Shown: piece by piece, positions 1-8,289 of the stretch | Layout of the letters: every line of letters starts with the position of its first letter | Numbering within the stretch: the first letter of the stretch is position 1 | Assembly (NCBI RefSeq): GCF_013184495.1 | Contig: NZ_JAAOIY010000005.1 | Span: 124,001-188,000 of the forward strand | DNA: 64,000 bases | Direction: 5' to 3' | Source: Sporosarcina jiandibaonis | GTDB lineage: Bacteria; Bacillota; Bacilli; Bacillales_A; Planococcaceae | The notes under the pieces: generated by a model | The model's database searches: none | Told to the model about the DNA's origin: nothing | Seen by the model: the letters and a program-made list of their open reading frames with translations, nothing else | Program-made: the position numbers and the translations under genes

Positions 1-156
1 ATCATGGCTTCTTTGAACCAAGGGGCTAAAAATGTACCCGAAGAAAAACAAGTTTATGTAGTGCCGAGTGTCAGTGATGAAGGAGGTTTTGAACCGGCCC
101 TTCGTATGGCCTATATCGAAGACGGCGAATTGCATATTCTAGATGGAGATAAATGA
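1..156 (+). CDS. 3' end of an unrecognised gene
   Basis: The first 52 codons of the window are open and end at TGA 154-156; the start lies outside the window. The visible tail is hydrophilic, with an acidic end (…ELHILDGDK). I do not recognise the family. A terminator follows about 20 bases downstream, which supports this being the real end of a transcription unit. Confidence 0.6.
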   Translation: MMASLNQGAKNVPEEKQVYVVPSVSDEGGFEPALRMAYIEDGELHILDGDK

Positions 157-174
157 GGAAGTGTAGTAGTAGAG

Positions 175-204
175 AGGGAGTATATTATGTACTTCCCTTT
201 TTTT
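175..204 (+). terminator. Rho-independent terminator of the first partial gene
   Basis: GGGAGTA pairs with TACTTCCC across a short loop (one bulge) and is followed directly by a run of seven T. Confidence 0.7.
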
Positions 205-534
205 GTTGCCTATTAATCAGAATAGTACCAAAGACTAAATATGGATAGGGTGGTAAAGGACGGAGAAATAGCGTATTTTTATTAAAATATGTTATTTATT
301 ATTACTAAAATATAAAAATTCCAGAAAAAATATATTTCAATATTACATGAAACTTGAAATGAAGTAATATTTCATCGAAAAACTTATACTTATGCCGTAA
401 TAAAAGTAACATAATACCCATTTTATTCTAAGGGAGCCTTTGGTAACGTAAAATATAGCGAATTCAAAATAGGGAGGGTCACCTTTTTATTGAAACAAAT
501 AATTCTGAATCATTACTAATGGGAGGTTTGGGTC
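205..534. other. AT-rich intergenic region before the lipoprotein cluster
   Basis: No gene is visible. It holds an inverted repeat, AATATTAC (339-346) with GTAATATT (364-371), that could be an operator or part of a leader. A GGGAGG ribosome site at 521-526 serves the next gene. I could not fix a convincing promoter. Confidence 0.5.
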
Positions 535-1977
535 ATGAAGAAAACTCTTTTTATTGCTTTCTGTCTACTACTTATCGGCGGTTGCACACCGACGAAGGAA
601 GAAAAAATAAACGACAAAGAGCCAGTAGAAGAGCCAGTAGAAGAGCCGACTGAAAAAGTCGATGAAGTAGTTGAAGAAGAGGATAGTACCGAGATTGAAC
701 AAGAAGAAATTGAAGAAACGACAGAAGACGAAGAAAAACCCGAAGAAGCAGCAGAAGAAAAGATGCCATTAGGCGATTATGAAGTGTTTCTTGGTGGAGA
801 GATGATCGAGGAAGATGACAAAATCATCATTAATGGAGAGAGTAATCTTTTACCGGGAGCGAGAGTCGTAGGTTCTGTCAGTGTCGGTGACGATGAATAT
901 TATGCGGATACTTCTGAACTCATTCAAGAGGATGGAAGTTTTTATATGGAGATAAAACACCATGACTTGAACAAAGAATCGACTGTCGCCGTCCGATTCC
1001 ATTTTGATGGGCCGCAAGACGCTGGCATTACTCGCCATTATGGAGACAGAGGTCAAAAACTTGAAGGGGTTTACATCTACAAACATCAAGGAGAAGTCGG
1101 CGGCGGAAAACCGAAAAATATTTTCAAACAGGCGATGGTGACCGCTACATTTGATCCAAGTGAAGATAAAGCCATCCGTCAGTTCAATGAACCAACTTGG
1201 TATCCGATCCCTGACGATATGGGAGACCCTCGTGTTTGGATTGAAGTCGACGAGATTAATAACGACGAAGAATATTTCTATATACATGGACACAGTAATA
1301 TCATTGAAGGCAGTAAGTTGTTTTTGGATTATTATTCCAAAAGAGACGAAACGCTTGTTTTACCCGACGGATCTTTTAATTTTAAATTCCCTTATGAATA
1401 CCGAGAAAACACGCCGTTTAAAATTCAACTCGTACCGAATCACTATACGCAGTGGAATATCGTGAGTGAAACCTACGGCGAAAGAGGTCAAAAACTTGTT
1501 GGCGAACTCGTGCAAAAGGAAAAATACAGCGATAAACTTTACGCTGAAAAAATAGTTGAACAGGAATCGACAATGATTGATGTGCCCGACAATGTCGAGC
1601 TGAAAATAGAAGGTTCTGAAGTGACAATGCTCGTACCCGACAATGTACTGTTCGATTTCGATAAATTCGACCTGAAAGAGTCGTCCAAAAAAACATTGAA
1701 AGAGATTAGTAAATCATTAGAATCATCTTTCAATAAAAAAGACTTGGATATCGTTATTCACGGTCACACCGATAATTTAGGAAACAAGGAGTATAACCTC
1801 GAACTTTCCGAAAAGAGAGCCATTGAAGTGAAAAAGTATTTGGAAAGTCTATTGCCATCATCAGAAGTTAAATTCACGACAAAAGGTCACGGTGATGCGA
1901 AACCAATCGCAACAAATGACAACGAATCCGGTCAAGCGAAAAATAGACGTGTCGAGATTGTCATCAATTTAAAATAA
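535..1977 (+). CDS. Lipoprotein with duplicated beta-rich module and C-terminal OmpA-like domain
   Basis: A secreted lipoprotein of 480 residues. The signal peptide ends in lipobox LIGGC, with Cys17 the predicted lipidated residue. An extremely acidic linker (about 22-77) follows, then two related modules. Module 1 starts GDYEVFLGGE and ends YGDRGQKLEG; module 2 starts GDPRVWIEVDE and ends YGERGQKLVG. Residues from about 366 form an OmpA/MotB-type peptidoglycan-binding domain with HGHTDNLGNKEYN, LSEKRA and NRRVEI. In this family the TD…LS..RA residues contact peptidoglycan. The likely role is a lipid-anchored protein that also grips the wall. It is first of three tandem paralogs, 21 bases before the next. 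ATG with GGGAGG upstream fixes the start. The function of the duplicated module is unknown to me. Confidence 0.85.
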   Translation: MKKTLFIAFCLLLIGGCTPTKEEKINDKEPVEEPVEEPTEKVDEVVEEEDSTEIEQEEIEETTEDEEKPEEAAEEKMPLGDYEVFLGGEMIEEDDKIIINGESNLLPGARVVGSVSVGDDEYYADTSELIQEDGSFYMEIKHHDLNKESTVAVRFHFDGPQDAGITRHYGDRGQKLEGVYIYKHQGEVGGGKPKNIFKQAMVTATFDPSEDKAIRQFNEPTWYPIPDDMGDPRVWIEVDEINNDEEYFYIHGHSNIIEGSKLFLDYYSKRDETLVLPDGSFNFKFPYEYRENTPFKIQLVPNHYTQWNIVSETYGERGQKLVGELVQKEKYSDKLYAEKIVEQESTMIDVPDNVELKIEGSEVTMLVPDNVLFDFDKFDLKESSKKTLKEISKSLESSFNKKDLDIVIHGHTDNLGNKEYNLELSEKRAIEVKKYLESLLPSSEVKFTTKGHGDAKPIATNDNESGQAKNRRVEIVINLK

Positions 1978-1998
1978 ATTTAATAGGGGGTATGCAAG

Positions 1999-3018
1999 TT
2001 GAAAAGAAGCATGTATTTAATCATGACTGCGTTGCTCGTAGCAATTTTCCTTGTTGGATGCGGGAAAGACGCAGAGGAAACAGATACTAAAGCTGCAGCA
2101 TCGGAAAAAGGTAAGGAATCCAAAAAAGAATCCAAAAACAAAGTTGATTTAGGAGACTTCGAAATCGTGCTAGGCGGCGAAGTCGTTGAAGAAGACAATA
2201 AATTTATTATCGAAGGATCAAGTAATCTAATACCCGGCTCTAGAGTCGTTGGGGAAGTAATAGTCGATGACGGCGACGTATTTTCGAATACAACCGAATT
2301 GGTTCAAGAAGACGGGAAATTCCATATGGAACTGGAACATCATAAATACGGCGAAGCAGAAATCATTGTTCGTTTCGACTTCGAAGGCGTTCAAGAAGAT
2401 GAGATCAAAAGACATTATGGTGAAAAAGGACAGAAATTAACGGGTCCGTTTATTTACAAACATAAAACGCATAACGGTATTTTCAAAAAGGCTGAAGCGA
2501 AAATCGACTACGTTCCAGGCGAATCGTCCAATTTAACATTTGCGGCACCTGAGTGGCATGAGCTTCCGGAAGATTATGGCGATCCGCGAGTTTGGATTGA
2601 AATCGAAGAACTCACGGAAGACGGCGAGTTTTTCTATATGCACGGTCGAAGCAATATTCTAGAAGGCAGCGAATTGAAAGTCTCTTACGGTTTATGGAAT
2701 TCAGACAAAACTCGAGTGAATCCAGATGGTTCATTTGATTTTAAAATCGATTACGAGTACCTCGAAGATAAGGAGTTTGTCATCAAGTTTGAACCATCCA
2801 GCCTTCAGTGGAACGAAATTGAAGAAGCGTACGGTTCAAACGGGCAAAAACTTGTCGGCAATTTAGTTGAAACGCAGAAATTCAGTACAGACAAACAATT
2901 CATCGAAATGCGCGTCCCATGGGATGGAAAAGCAATAGGCGGGGATTCGGACAAAGACGAGAACTCGGATGAAACCGAAGATGCAACTGCAGATGAAGAA
3001 GAAAGTGACGAGAAATAA
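1999..3018 (+). CDS. Lipoprotein paralog with duplicated module, no OmpA domain
   Basis: A 339-residue lipoprotein starting at TTG after a GGGGG-type ribosome site. Lipobox FLVGC follows the signal peptide. It has the same two-module plan as its neighbour: GDFEIVLGGEVVEEDNKF…YGEKGQKLTG, then GDPRVWIEIEELTEDGEFFYMHGRSN…YGSNGQKLVG. Instead of the OmpA domain it ends in a short acidic tail (about the last 25 residues, rich in D/E). It lies 21 bases after the first lipoprotein and 18 before the third, so all three are probably one operon. It probably acts at the outer membrane face; the molecular role is unknown. Confidence 0.82.
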   Translation: MKRSMYLIMTALLVAIFLVGCGKDAEETDTKAAASEKGKESKKESKNKVDLGDFEIVLGGEVVEEDNKFIIEGSSNLIPGSRVVGEVIVDDGDVFSNTTELVQEDGKFHMELEHHKYGEAEIIVRFDFEGVQEDEIKRHYGEKGQKLTGPFIYKHKTHNGIFKKAEAKIDYVPGESSNLTFAAPEWHELPEDYGDPRVWIEIEELTEDGEFFYMHGRSNILEGSELKVSYGLWNSDKTRVNPDGSFDFKIDYEYLEDKEFVIKFEPSSLQWNEIEEAYGSNGQKLVGNLVETQKFSTDKQFIEMRVPWDGKAIGGDSDKDENSDETEDATADEEESDEK

Positions 3019-3036
3019 ATAGAGGAGAGAATCGTT

Positions 3037-3900
3037 TTGAAGACAAGAGGCATTCTGATCACATCAATTCTGTTAACTTTACTTTTTCTTGCAGCCTGTT
3101 CAAGTAAACCGAAACTTGGCGATGCGGAAATCTATTTAGGCGGAGAAGTGAAAGAAAAGGACGATAAAATCCTCATTGATGGAAAAAGCAATTTAATACA
3201 AGGCGCAAGAGTCGTTGGGAAAGTCATCGTGGGCGAAAATGAGGTTCTATCAGACTCAACCGAAATTGTGGGAAAAGATGGTTCATTCTCGATGGAGTTG
3301 GATCATCATAAATACGGCGAAGCTGAAGTCGTTGTGACATTTGATTTTAAGGGCATGCAAGACGAAGCGATTATTGAACAGTACGGTGAAGGCGGCAAAG
3401 ACATGAAAGGTCCATATATCTATATGGATGAGCATTGGGATGAATTAGTTCAAAAAGCTGAAGTGCGTTTAACATTGTCGCCCGATGATGAATCGGACAC
3501 CCACGCGTTTACTGAACCCGAATGGCAAGAAAGACCGGAAGACTACGGAGACCCGCGTGTGTGGATTGAAGTGGACGAAGTGACAACAGATGATGAGTAC
3601 TTTTATCTGAAAGGAAAAACCAATCTTCTCGAAGGCAGTAAAATTACCGGATATTACTCAGACAGATGGCACCTTGCCGACAACACGCGAATTAAACCTG
3701 ACGGCACATTCGAGTTGAAATTCGAGTACTGGTACTCAGAAGATGATCCGTCTTTCACGATAAAGTTTGAACCTTACTCGCAATGGCATACGATTGAAGA
3801 AGCTTACGGCAGAAATGGAGAAAAATTGGTGGGGAACCTCGTTGAAGATTCAGGATCCAGCCAATTGATCAGAAAAGTTATTGAATATGAGCATGAGTGA
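3037..3900 (+). CDS. Third lipoprotein paralog, shortest form
   Basis: 287 residues, TTG start behind GAGGAGAG. The signal peptide ends in lipobox FLAAC, then only about ten residues separate the lipid anchor from module 1 (GDAEIYLGGEVKEKDDK…YGEGGKDMKG). Module 2 is GDPRVWIEVDEVTTDDEYFYLKGKTN…YGRNGEKLVG. It lacks both the acidic linker and the OmpA domain of the first copy, so it represents the minimal two-module protein. It is last in the operon and is followed at once by a strong terminator. Confidence 0.82.
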   Translation: MKTRGILITSILLTLLFLAACSSKPKLGDAEIYLGGEVKEKDDKILIDGKSNLIQGARVVGKVIVGENEVLSDSTEIVGKDGSFSMELDHHKYGEAEVVVTFDFKGMQDEAIIEQYGEGGKDMKGPYIYMDEHWDELVQKAEVRLTLSPDDESDTHAFTEPEWQERPEDYGDPRVWIEVDEVTTDDEYFYLKGKTNLLEGSKITGYYSDRWHLADNTRIKPDGTFELKFEYWYSEDDPSFTIKFEPYSQWHTIEEAYGRNGEKLVGNLVEDSGSSQLIRKVIEYEHE

Positions 3901-3902
3901 TG

Positions 3903-3929
3903 AAAGAGTACAGTTTGTACTCTTTTTTC
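3903..3929 (+). terminator. Terminator of the lipoprotein operon
   Basis: Perfect 10-bp stem AAAGAGTACA/TGTACTCTTT with a 3-base loop, running into TTTTTTC. Confidence 0.88.
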
Positions 3930-4059
3930 TTTGCAATTGGGATGGTTGACAAGTCTCGATTTGTGGCATCATTTATCCTTGTCAATAATCAGAATCATTA
4001 AACTTGTCATTTAAGAGCATTTGTTCGATAATGAAAGAAAAGAAACGGTGGTGTTTGTC

Positions 4060-4917
4060 TTGGCAATGCTCGTCAAAGAACGGCGTGGTGTGTATGAACT
4101 GCTTGATTTGCGTAATGACTTTGTTTTCAAATCATTCTTCGGGGACGAAAGGAATTCTAATTTATTACTGCAGTTTCTAAATTCGATTTTGGATGTACAG
4201 GTTTCCTCAATAGAATTGGTCGATCCGCATCTGGAGTATACACATACCGGGGATAAAAGTTCTGTCATGGATGTGCGGGTTCGAACGGAACAGGGCGAAC
4301 AAATAAATATAGAAATGCAATTGGGTAACCATCAAGCCTTTCCAGAACGAATGTTAATCTACTGGGCCAAAATGTATGGTAGCCAAGACAAACAAGGTCG
4401 ATTGTATACCAAGTTGAGAAAAGCAATTCAAATTATTATTACAGATTTCAAGCTGTTAAAAGAAAAGGATTACCATAATCTTTTTCAGATATCCAACAAA
4501 AAAAGCAACTTACTATTGTCAGATCACTTGGAGATTCGTGTATTGGAGTTGCCGAAATTACGAATTAAAAATATAATGGATGCAAATGAACTCGAACGGT
4601 GGTTATTGTTTTTGAAAAGCGATGAAAAAACAAAGGAGGCGTTGGCGATGGAAAGTCCAACGATGAGAGAAGCTTTTGAGGAAATCGACCGACTCAGCCA
4701 AAATCCGGAAACGCGGCGGCTCGCGGATTTTCGGGAACAAGAGTTAAAAGATATTTTGCAACGGGAAGCTGATGCACGGGAAGAGGGGGTCGAACATGAA
4801 AAAAAGCAGACGGTAATTAGCCTTTATCATTATGGAATGTCCATGGAAGACATTGCGAAAAACGTTAGAATTTCTTCTGAAAAGGTCATGGATATTATTA
4901 AGTCAATTGAAGAATAA
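4060..4917 (+). CDS. Rpn/YhgA-like PD-(D/E)XK family transposase-like nuclease
   Basis: The family is known as 'Rpn family recombination-promoting nuclease / PD-(D/E)XK nuclease family transposase'. The N-terminus ELLDLRNDFVFKSFFG, the SVMDVRVRT…GEQINIEMQ core (D…ExQ, the nuclease site) and PERMLIYWAKMYGSQ are typical. A C-terminal helical stretch with MSMEDIAKNVRISSEKV resembles a small HTH. The open frame extends upstream to 4021, but GGTGGTG at about 4048 points to TTG 4060 (or ATG 4066). Such genes behave as selfish or recombination-promoting elements. Two decayed fragments of the same family lie at 4982 and 8107. Confidence 0.82.
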   Translation: MAMLVKERRGVYELLDLRNDFVFKSFFGDERNSNLLLQFLNSILDVQVSSIELVDPHLEYTHTGDKSSVMDVRVRTEQGEQINIEMQLGNHQAFPERMLIYWAKMYGSQDKQGRLYTKLRKAIQIIITDFKLLKEKDYHNLFQISNKKSNLLLSDHLEIRVLELPKLRIKNIMDANELERWLLFLKSDEKTKEALAMESPTMREAFEEIDRLSQNPETRRLADFREQELKDILQREADAREEGVEHEKKQTVISLYHYGMSMEDIAKNVRISSEKVMDIIKSIEE

Positions 4918-4950
4918 AGCACTTATAAAGAATAGAAAAATCAAATTAGT

Positions 4951-4987
4951 ATCGTCTTTCCCTTTTATGAGGGAAGACGATTTTTTA
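4951..4987 (+). terminator. Terminator after the Rpn-family gene
   Basis: TCGTCTTTCCC pairs with GGGAAGACGA (one bulge) across a TTTTATG loop and is followed by six T. Confidence 0.85.
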
Positions 4988-5024
4988 ATTGAATTAAACA
5001 ATCCGCATTTGGAATACACATGAC
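4982..5024 (+). pseudogene. Remnant of a second Rpn-family gene
   Basis: The frame reads FLIELNNPHLEYT then stop, matching SSIELVDPHLEYTHT inside the intact Rpn-family gene 0.8 kb upstream. The flanks do not match, so only a short piece of a related copy survives just past the terminator. Confidence 0.6.
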
Positions 5025-5137
5025 AACTTCGCATTAAACATACTTTCTTCAATGTTTTCAGTATGAAGATGTCTCGGCCTCCATCTATCTAAAAAGGGGG
5101 GATTTCTACACTTTTGAATGACGTATCTAATGTTTTT

Positions 5138-5180
5138 AGTGACAAATGTCACAAACTAAATCTCCATACTAAATTATACT
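5138..5180 (+). promoter_or_regulatory. Fnr/Crp-type site and -10 box upstream of the DUF438 locus
   Basis: The sequence AGTGA-CAAATG-TCACA (5138-5153) is a perfect GTGACA/TGTCAC palindrome and differs by one base from the TGTGA-N6-TCACA site of Bacillus Fnr. A TATACT -10 box at 5175-5180 predicts a start near 5187, placing the site centre at -41.5, the class II activator position. This suggests induction by low oxygen. Confidence 0.5.
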
Positions 5181-5240
5181 TAATATATATAAAGCGTTAC
5201 CAAATGCATCTTCACATCAAAATTGATATGAGGTGAAAAA

Positions 5241-5459
5241 ATGATGAACATGCAATTTGATATAAAAAGCATAAACATATTAAAAGAAATATTATTTCGT
5301 TCACGTCATGGAGGTTTGTCGGAACCAAACAGACTTTGATCAATACTTTGAAAATGTGAGTGTTGTTGACATATTGTTAATGCAACTATAAAAATAAATG
5401 GCGACTATGGGGTTACGACTGAGGATGTTAAGAGGTTTTCTAGTATCCATCATAAGGAA
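5241..5459 (+). pseudogene. Frameshifted N-terminal part of the DUF438 gene
   Basis: An ATG at 5241 with GAGGTG upstream begins MMNMQFDIKSINILKEI and stops at 5337. DUF438-like sequence continues one frame over (DFDQYFENVSVVDILLMQ, about 5332-5387). It then returns to the first frame as GDYGVTTEDVKRFSSIHHKEM and runs without a stop into the open frame at 5460. Two compensating indels therefore break the normal DUF438 N-terminal domain. Confidence 0.65.
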
Positions 5460-6434
5460 ATGTCGATCACTTACCATCCAAGTCAACCAGTTCGAATTTT
5501 TAAAGAAGAAAATACTGCATTTCAAATTGTTATGAATCAAATCAATCATCTTTTGGAATCAATAGAGGATCAAAACCAAACTCAGAAAACAGATAAGATA
5601 GATGAATTAAAGCAGCATATATTTCGATTGGGAGAACTTCATAACCATTATAATCGTAAAGAAAAGCTCTTTTTTCCGATCATGGAACGTTACGGTCACT
5701 ATGCACCGACAAGAACAGTGTGGAGGATGGATATTCGTATTGGAGCCCTATATCAGGCTTTAAAAAGACAATTCATTCAACAGGATGTGAGTGTTACGCG
5801 CTTGAGAAAAAGATATAAGGCATTTGAAAATGAGTTTAAAGAAATGATTTTTCAAGAAGAAGCAATTATTTTACCAATCCTTCAATCCATATTTAGCGAA
5901 GATGATTGGTCAGCGATCGCAAATGAAAGTGACGCATTCGGCTATGCGATCATCGAAGCCCCCGAAGAAAAATGGATGCCTAAATCTGATATAGCGGCAA
6001 ACGATAAACCTGCAACTCAAAACCTGGTTCTTGGCGGTGGTGGCTACTTAACTACAGAAGAAGCTGAACTCATTTTGAACAATTTGCCGCTGGAAATAAC
6101 GTTTGTCGATAAAAATGATATGTTCAAATACTTCAACGAAATAACAGAAGCATCGGAAATGATGCTAGTGCGAACTCCGATTTCAATAGGGCGCAATGTA
6201 GCAAATTGCCACCCCCCTAAAAGTTTGATGAAGGTAATGACTTTAATGCGCGATCTTAGAACAGGAAAACGAACTTCTGAAAGTATGTGGTTCAAAAAGA
6301 AGGATCAATACATTCATATTACTTACAAAGGATTATTTAATGAGGAAGGGGAGTTTTTAGGCGTTTTGGAATACGTCCAAGACATACAGCCTTTCTTTGA
6401 ATTGCCTAGCGAAGTGAAAATGGGGCTCACTTGA
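5460..6434 (+). CDS. DUF438 / hemerythrin-like / PAS protein, N-terminally broken
   Basis: 324 residues remain open. The N-terminal piece HPSQPVRIFKEENTAF is the end of the DUF438 domain. A hemerythrin-like helical bundle follows, with ELHNHYNRKEKLFFP and EMIFQEEAIILP carrying the His/Glu pattern for a di-iron or haem-type site. A PAS_10 domain (ITFVDKNDMFKYFNE…GVLEYVQDIQPF) ends the protein. The family is linked to oxygen or redox sensing. The start at 5460 has only a weak AAGGA three bases away, and homologous sequence continues upstream through two frameshifts (5241-5459). The gene is therefore either a pseudogene or a shortened survivor. It is followed by a clear terminator. Confidence 0.7.
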   Translation: MSITYHPSQPVRIFKEENTAFQIVMNQINHLLESIEDQNQTQKTDKIDELKQHIFRLGELHNHYNRKEKLFFPIMERYGHYAPTRTVWRMDIRIGALYQALKRQFIQQDVSVTRLRKRYKAFENEFKEMIFQEEAIILPILQSIFSEDDWSAIANESDAFGYAIIEAPEEKWMPKSDIAANDKPATQNLVLGGGGYLTTEEAELILNNLPLEITFVDKNDMFKYFNEITEASEMMLVRTPISIGRNVANCHPPKSLMKVMTLMRDLRTGKRTSESMWFKKKDQYIHITYKGLFNEEGEFLGVLEYVQDIQPFFELPSEVKMGLT

Positions 6435-6487
6435 TTGCAAGAAGGTACTTGCGCACACAAAACATAACCCGTTCAGATAACATCAAT

Positions 6488-6520
6488 TGGCACTGCAATT
6501 CGCAGTGCATTTTTGTTTTG
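6488..6520 (+). terminator. Terminator after the DUF438 gene
   Basis: Perfect 7-bp stem GCACTGC/GCAGTGC with an AATTC loop, followed by ATTTTTGTTTTG. Confidence 0.8.
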
Positions 6521-6721
6521 TTTAACGAAATAATGAATAGCTTTTAATACATAATCGGATATGATGCGACGTAGGTAGATCAAAAACTGGATATGATGAG
6601 CTGGTAAAGATAGGTAATCTATATGCAGAGCGATTTGAATCTGATGAATTTTTCATGAAAACTTAGGTGATAATGAAGAAAGGAATAACGTTGTGAATAA
6701 AGGAAACTAGGAGCGAAACAA

Positions 6722-7252
6722 ATGGACAAAACAGTATATCTGGTCAGGCATTGTAAAGCTACAGGACAAGAGTTGCAGGCAGAATTGACTGAAGAGGGAA
6801 AAGAACAAGCGAAAGAACTGATGCGCTTTTTGGAGAAGCGGAATATTAAGCGCATTATTTCCAGCCCTTTCATGAGAGCAATTCAATCCATTCAGCCAAC
6901 AGCAGGCAGCCTAGGCTTACAGGTGGAAATTGACGGCCGGCTTGCCGAGCACAAGCTGATTTCAAAAAATCTAAAAGACTGGCTGAATCGCCTCGAAGAA
7001 TCCGTTCGGGACATGGATTTGAAAATGGCAGGCGGAGAATCAAGCCGCGAAGTAGCAAAAAGGGGAATGGACGTGCTTGAAGCAGCAACCGACGGCACTG
7101 TCTTGGTTACTCATCGCAATATGATGGGGCTTTTATTGATGCAGGTTGACGGGAAGCAGGGGCTCATAAAATGGACGGGATTATCGTACCCGGATGTTTA
7201 TGAAGTGAAAGTGAAAAAGGATACCTTTGACGTGAAGAGAATTTGGGGCTGA
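6722..7252 (+). CDS. Histidine phosphatase (phosphoglycerate mutase-like) family protein
   Basis: 176 residues, ATG preceded by AGGAG. The N-terminal LVRHCKATG is the RH[G/C] phosphohistidine motif (His11 region) in its RHC variant. SSPFMRAIQS provides the second Arg, and VLVTHRNMM the second catalytic His. The family removes phosphate from small molecules or proteins through a phosphohistidine. The substrate cannot be read from the sequence. It stands alone, with the hydrolase gene 44 bases downstream on the same strand. Confidence 0.85.
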   Translation: MDKTVYLVRHCKATGQELQAELTEEGKEQAKELMRFLEKRNIKRIISSPFMRAIQSIQPTAGSLGLQVEIDGRLAEHKLISKNLKDWLNRLEESVRDMDLKMAGGESSREVAKRGMDVLEAATDGTVLVTHRNMMGLLLMQVDGKQGLIKWTGLSYPDVYEVKVKKDTFDVKRIWG

Positions 7253-7296
7253 AAAGCTTTTGAAAAATAACCCACTGATATCGGAGGTGTAATGCG

Positions 7297-8088
7297 TTGC
7301 CAGTTATAAATATAGATGGGGTAGACATGTATTATCACGTTCAAGGCACCGGGATTCCTATCGTGTTTATCCATCCTCCCTTACTCACAAGCATGAATTT
7401 TACCTACCAAGTGAATGAATTATCAAAACGCTTCAAGGTAATTGTCTTTGATATTCGTGGGCACGGAAACAGCTCTTTGTCTGAGAAAGCATTGACTTAT
7501 CCATTGATTTCAAATGATATCAAACAGCTTTTAGACCATTTAAAAATAGATAAAGCTTTCATCTGCGGCTACTCAACTGGAGGGTCTATCGCTCTTGATT
7601 TTTTGTTGACTTACCCCGAGAACTCTTTAGGAGGCATTCTTATAGGAGCCCTGTCAGAAGTAAAAGATCGATCACTAAAAAATAAAATTACTTTAGGGGT
7701 AAAGTTAACGGAATGGAAGGCACTTAAAGCGCTTGCTTTATCCGTTTCCTTTACGAACTCCAATACTGGACAATTGTTTAAAGACTTATATATCAACGCA
7801 AAAAAAGGAAAAGCCCAAAATGTAAAACAATATTATCGATACAGTTTGCACTATAATTGTACAGATCGTTTAGAGCAAATTAAATTCCCTGTTTTGTTGA
7901 TGTATGGGGAAAAAAATAAGGCGTTTCATCGCTATGCCCATTTATTACAAGAAAAGCTCCCTGTCAACGAGTGCATACTCATAGGAGACATGAAACATCA
8001 GCTTCCTACAAAGGCGGCCGTGGCGGTGAACAATTTTATTGAGCAATTTGTAACTGCTCATGGAGCTCAGAACGGAGAAAATTTTTAA
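7297..8088 (+). CDS. Alpha/beta-fold hydrolase
   Basis: 263 residues, TTG start behind GGAGGTG. The fold shows an oxyanion-side FIHPPLL, a DIRGHGNSS strand-turn and the nucleophile elbow GYSTGG (Ser of G-x-S-x-G). A late MKHQLP supplies the likely catalytic His. The usual acid position reads YGEKNKAF, with E/N in place of the common Asp, so the acid residue is uncertain. Substrate unknown. It may be co-transcribed with the phosphatase upstream. Confidence 0.85.
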   Translation: MPVINIDGVDMYYHVQGTGIPIVFIHPPLLTSMNFTYQVNELSKRFKVIVFDIRGHGNSSLSEKALTYPLISNDIKQLLDHLKIDKAFICGYSTGGSIALDFLLTYPENSLGGILIGALSEVKDRSLKNKITLGVKLTEWKALKALALSVSFTNSNTGQLFKDLYINAKKGKAQNVKQYYRYSLHYNCTDRLEQIKFPVLLMYGEKNKAFHRYAHLLQEKLPVNECILIGDMKHQLPTKAAVAVNNFIEQFVTAHGAQNGENF

Positions 8089-8106
8089 GCATGGATATTC
8101 AGATAG

Positions 8107-8190
8107 TTGTTCTTAACATTTTCTGAACCAAGAAGATCTAAACGTCAAATTGTGGATGCCAATAATTTAAGGAAGTGGTTGCTATCCTTT
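8107..8190 (+). pseudogene. Second remnant of an Rpn-family gene
   Basis: The frame reads SEPRRSKRQIVDANNLRKW then LLSF, aligned with ELPKLRIKNIMDANELERW then LLFL of the intact Rpn-family gene at 4060-4917. Nothing else of the family is recognisable around it, and the open frame soon loses similarity. Confidence 0.6.
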
Positions 8191-8289
8191 CCCTTATATT
8201 ATTATCGTTGTTTTATACTGGGGCTCTTCCTGCTCCAGTTACGTCGGCGTCGTTTGTTAAACAAGCATAACTTAAAGAAATACACCATC

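Noticed and set aside
490..518. TTGAAA…TACTAAT promoter just before the first lipoprotein gene
   Set aside because: The predicted transcription start would fall inside the GGGAGG ribosome site, leaving no leader.
3946..3977. TTGACA promoter for the Rpn-family gene
   Set aside because: No acceptable -10 hexamer lies 16-18 bases downstream (TCATTT/CATTTA only).
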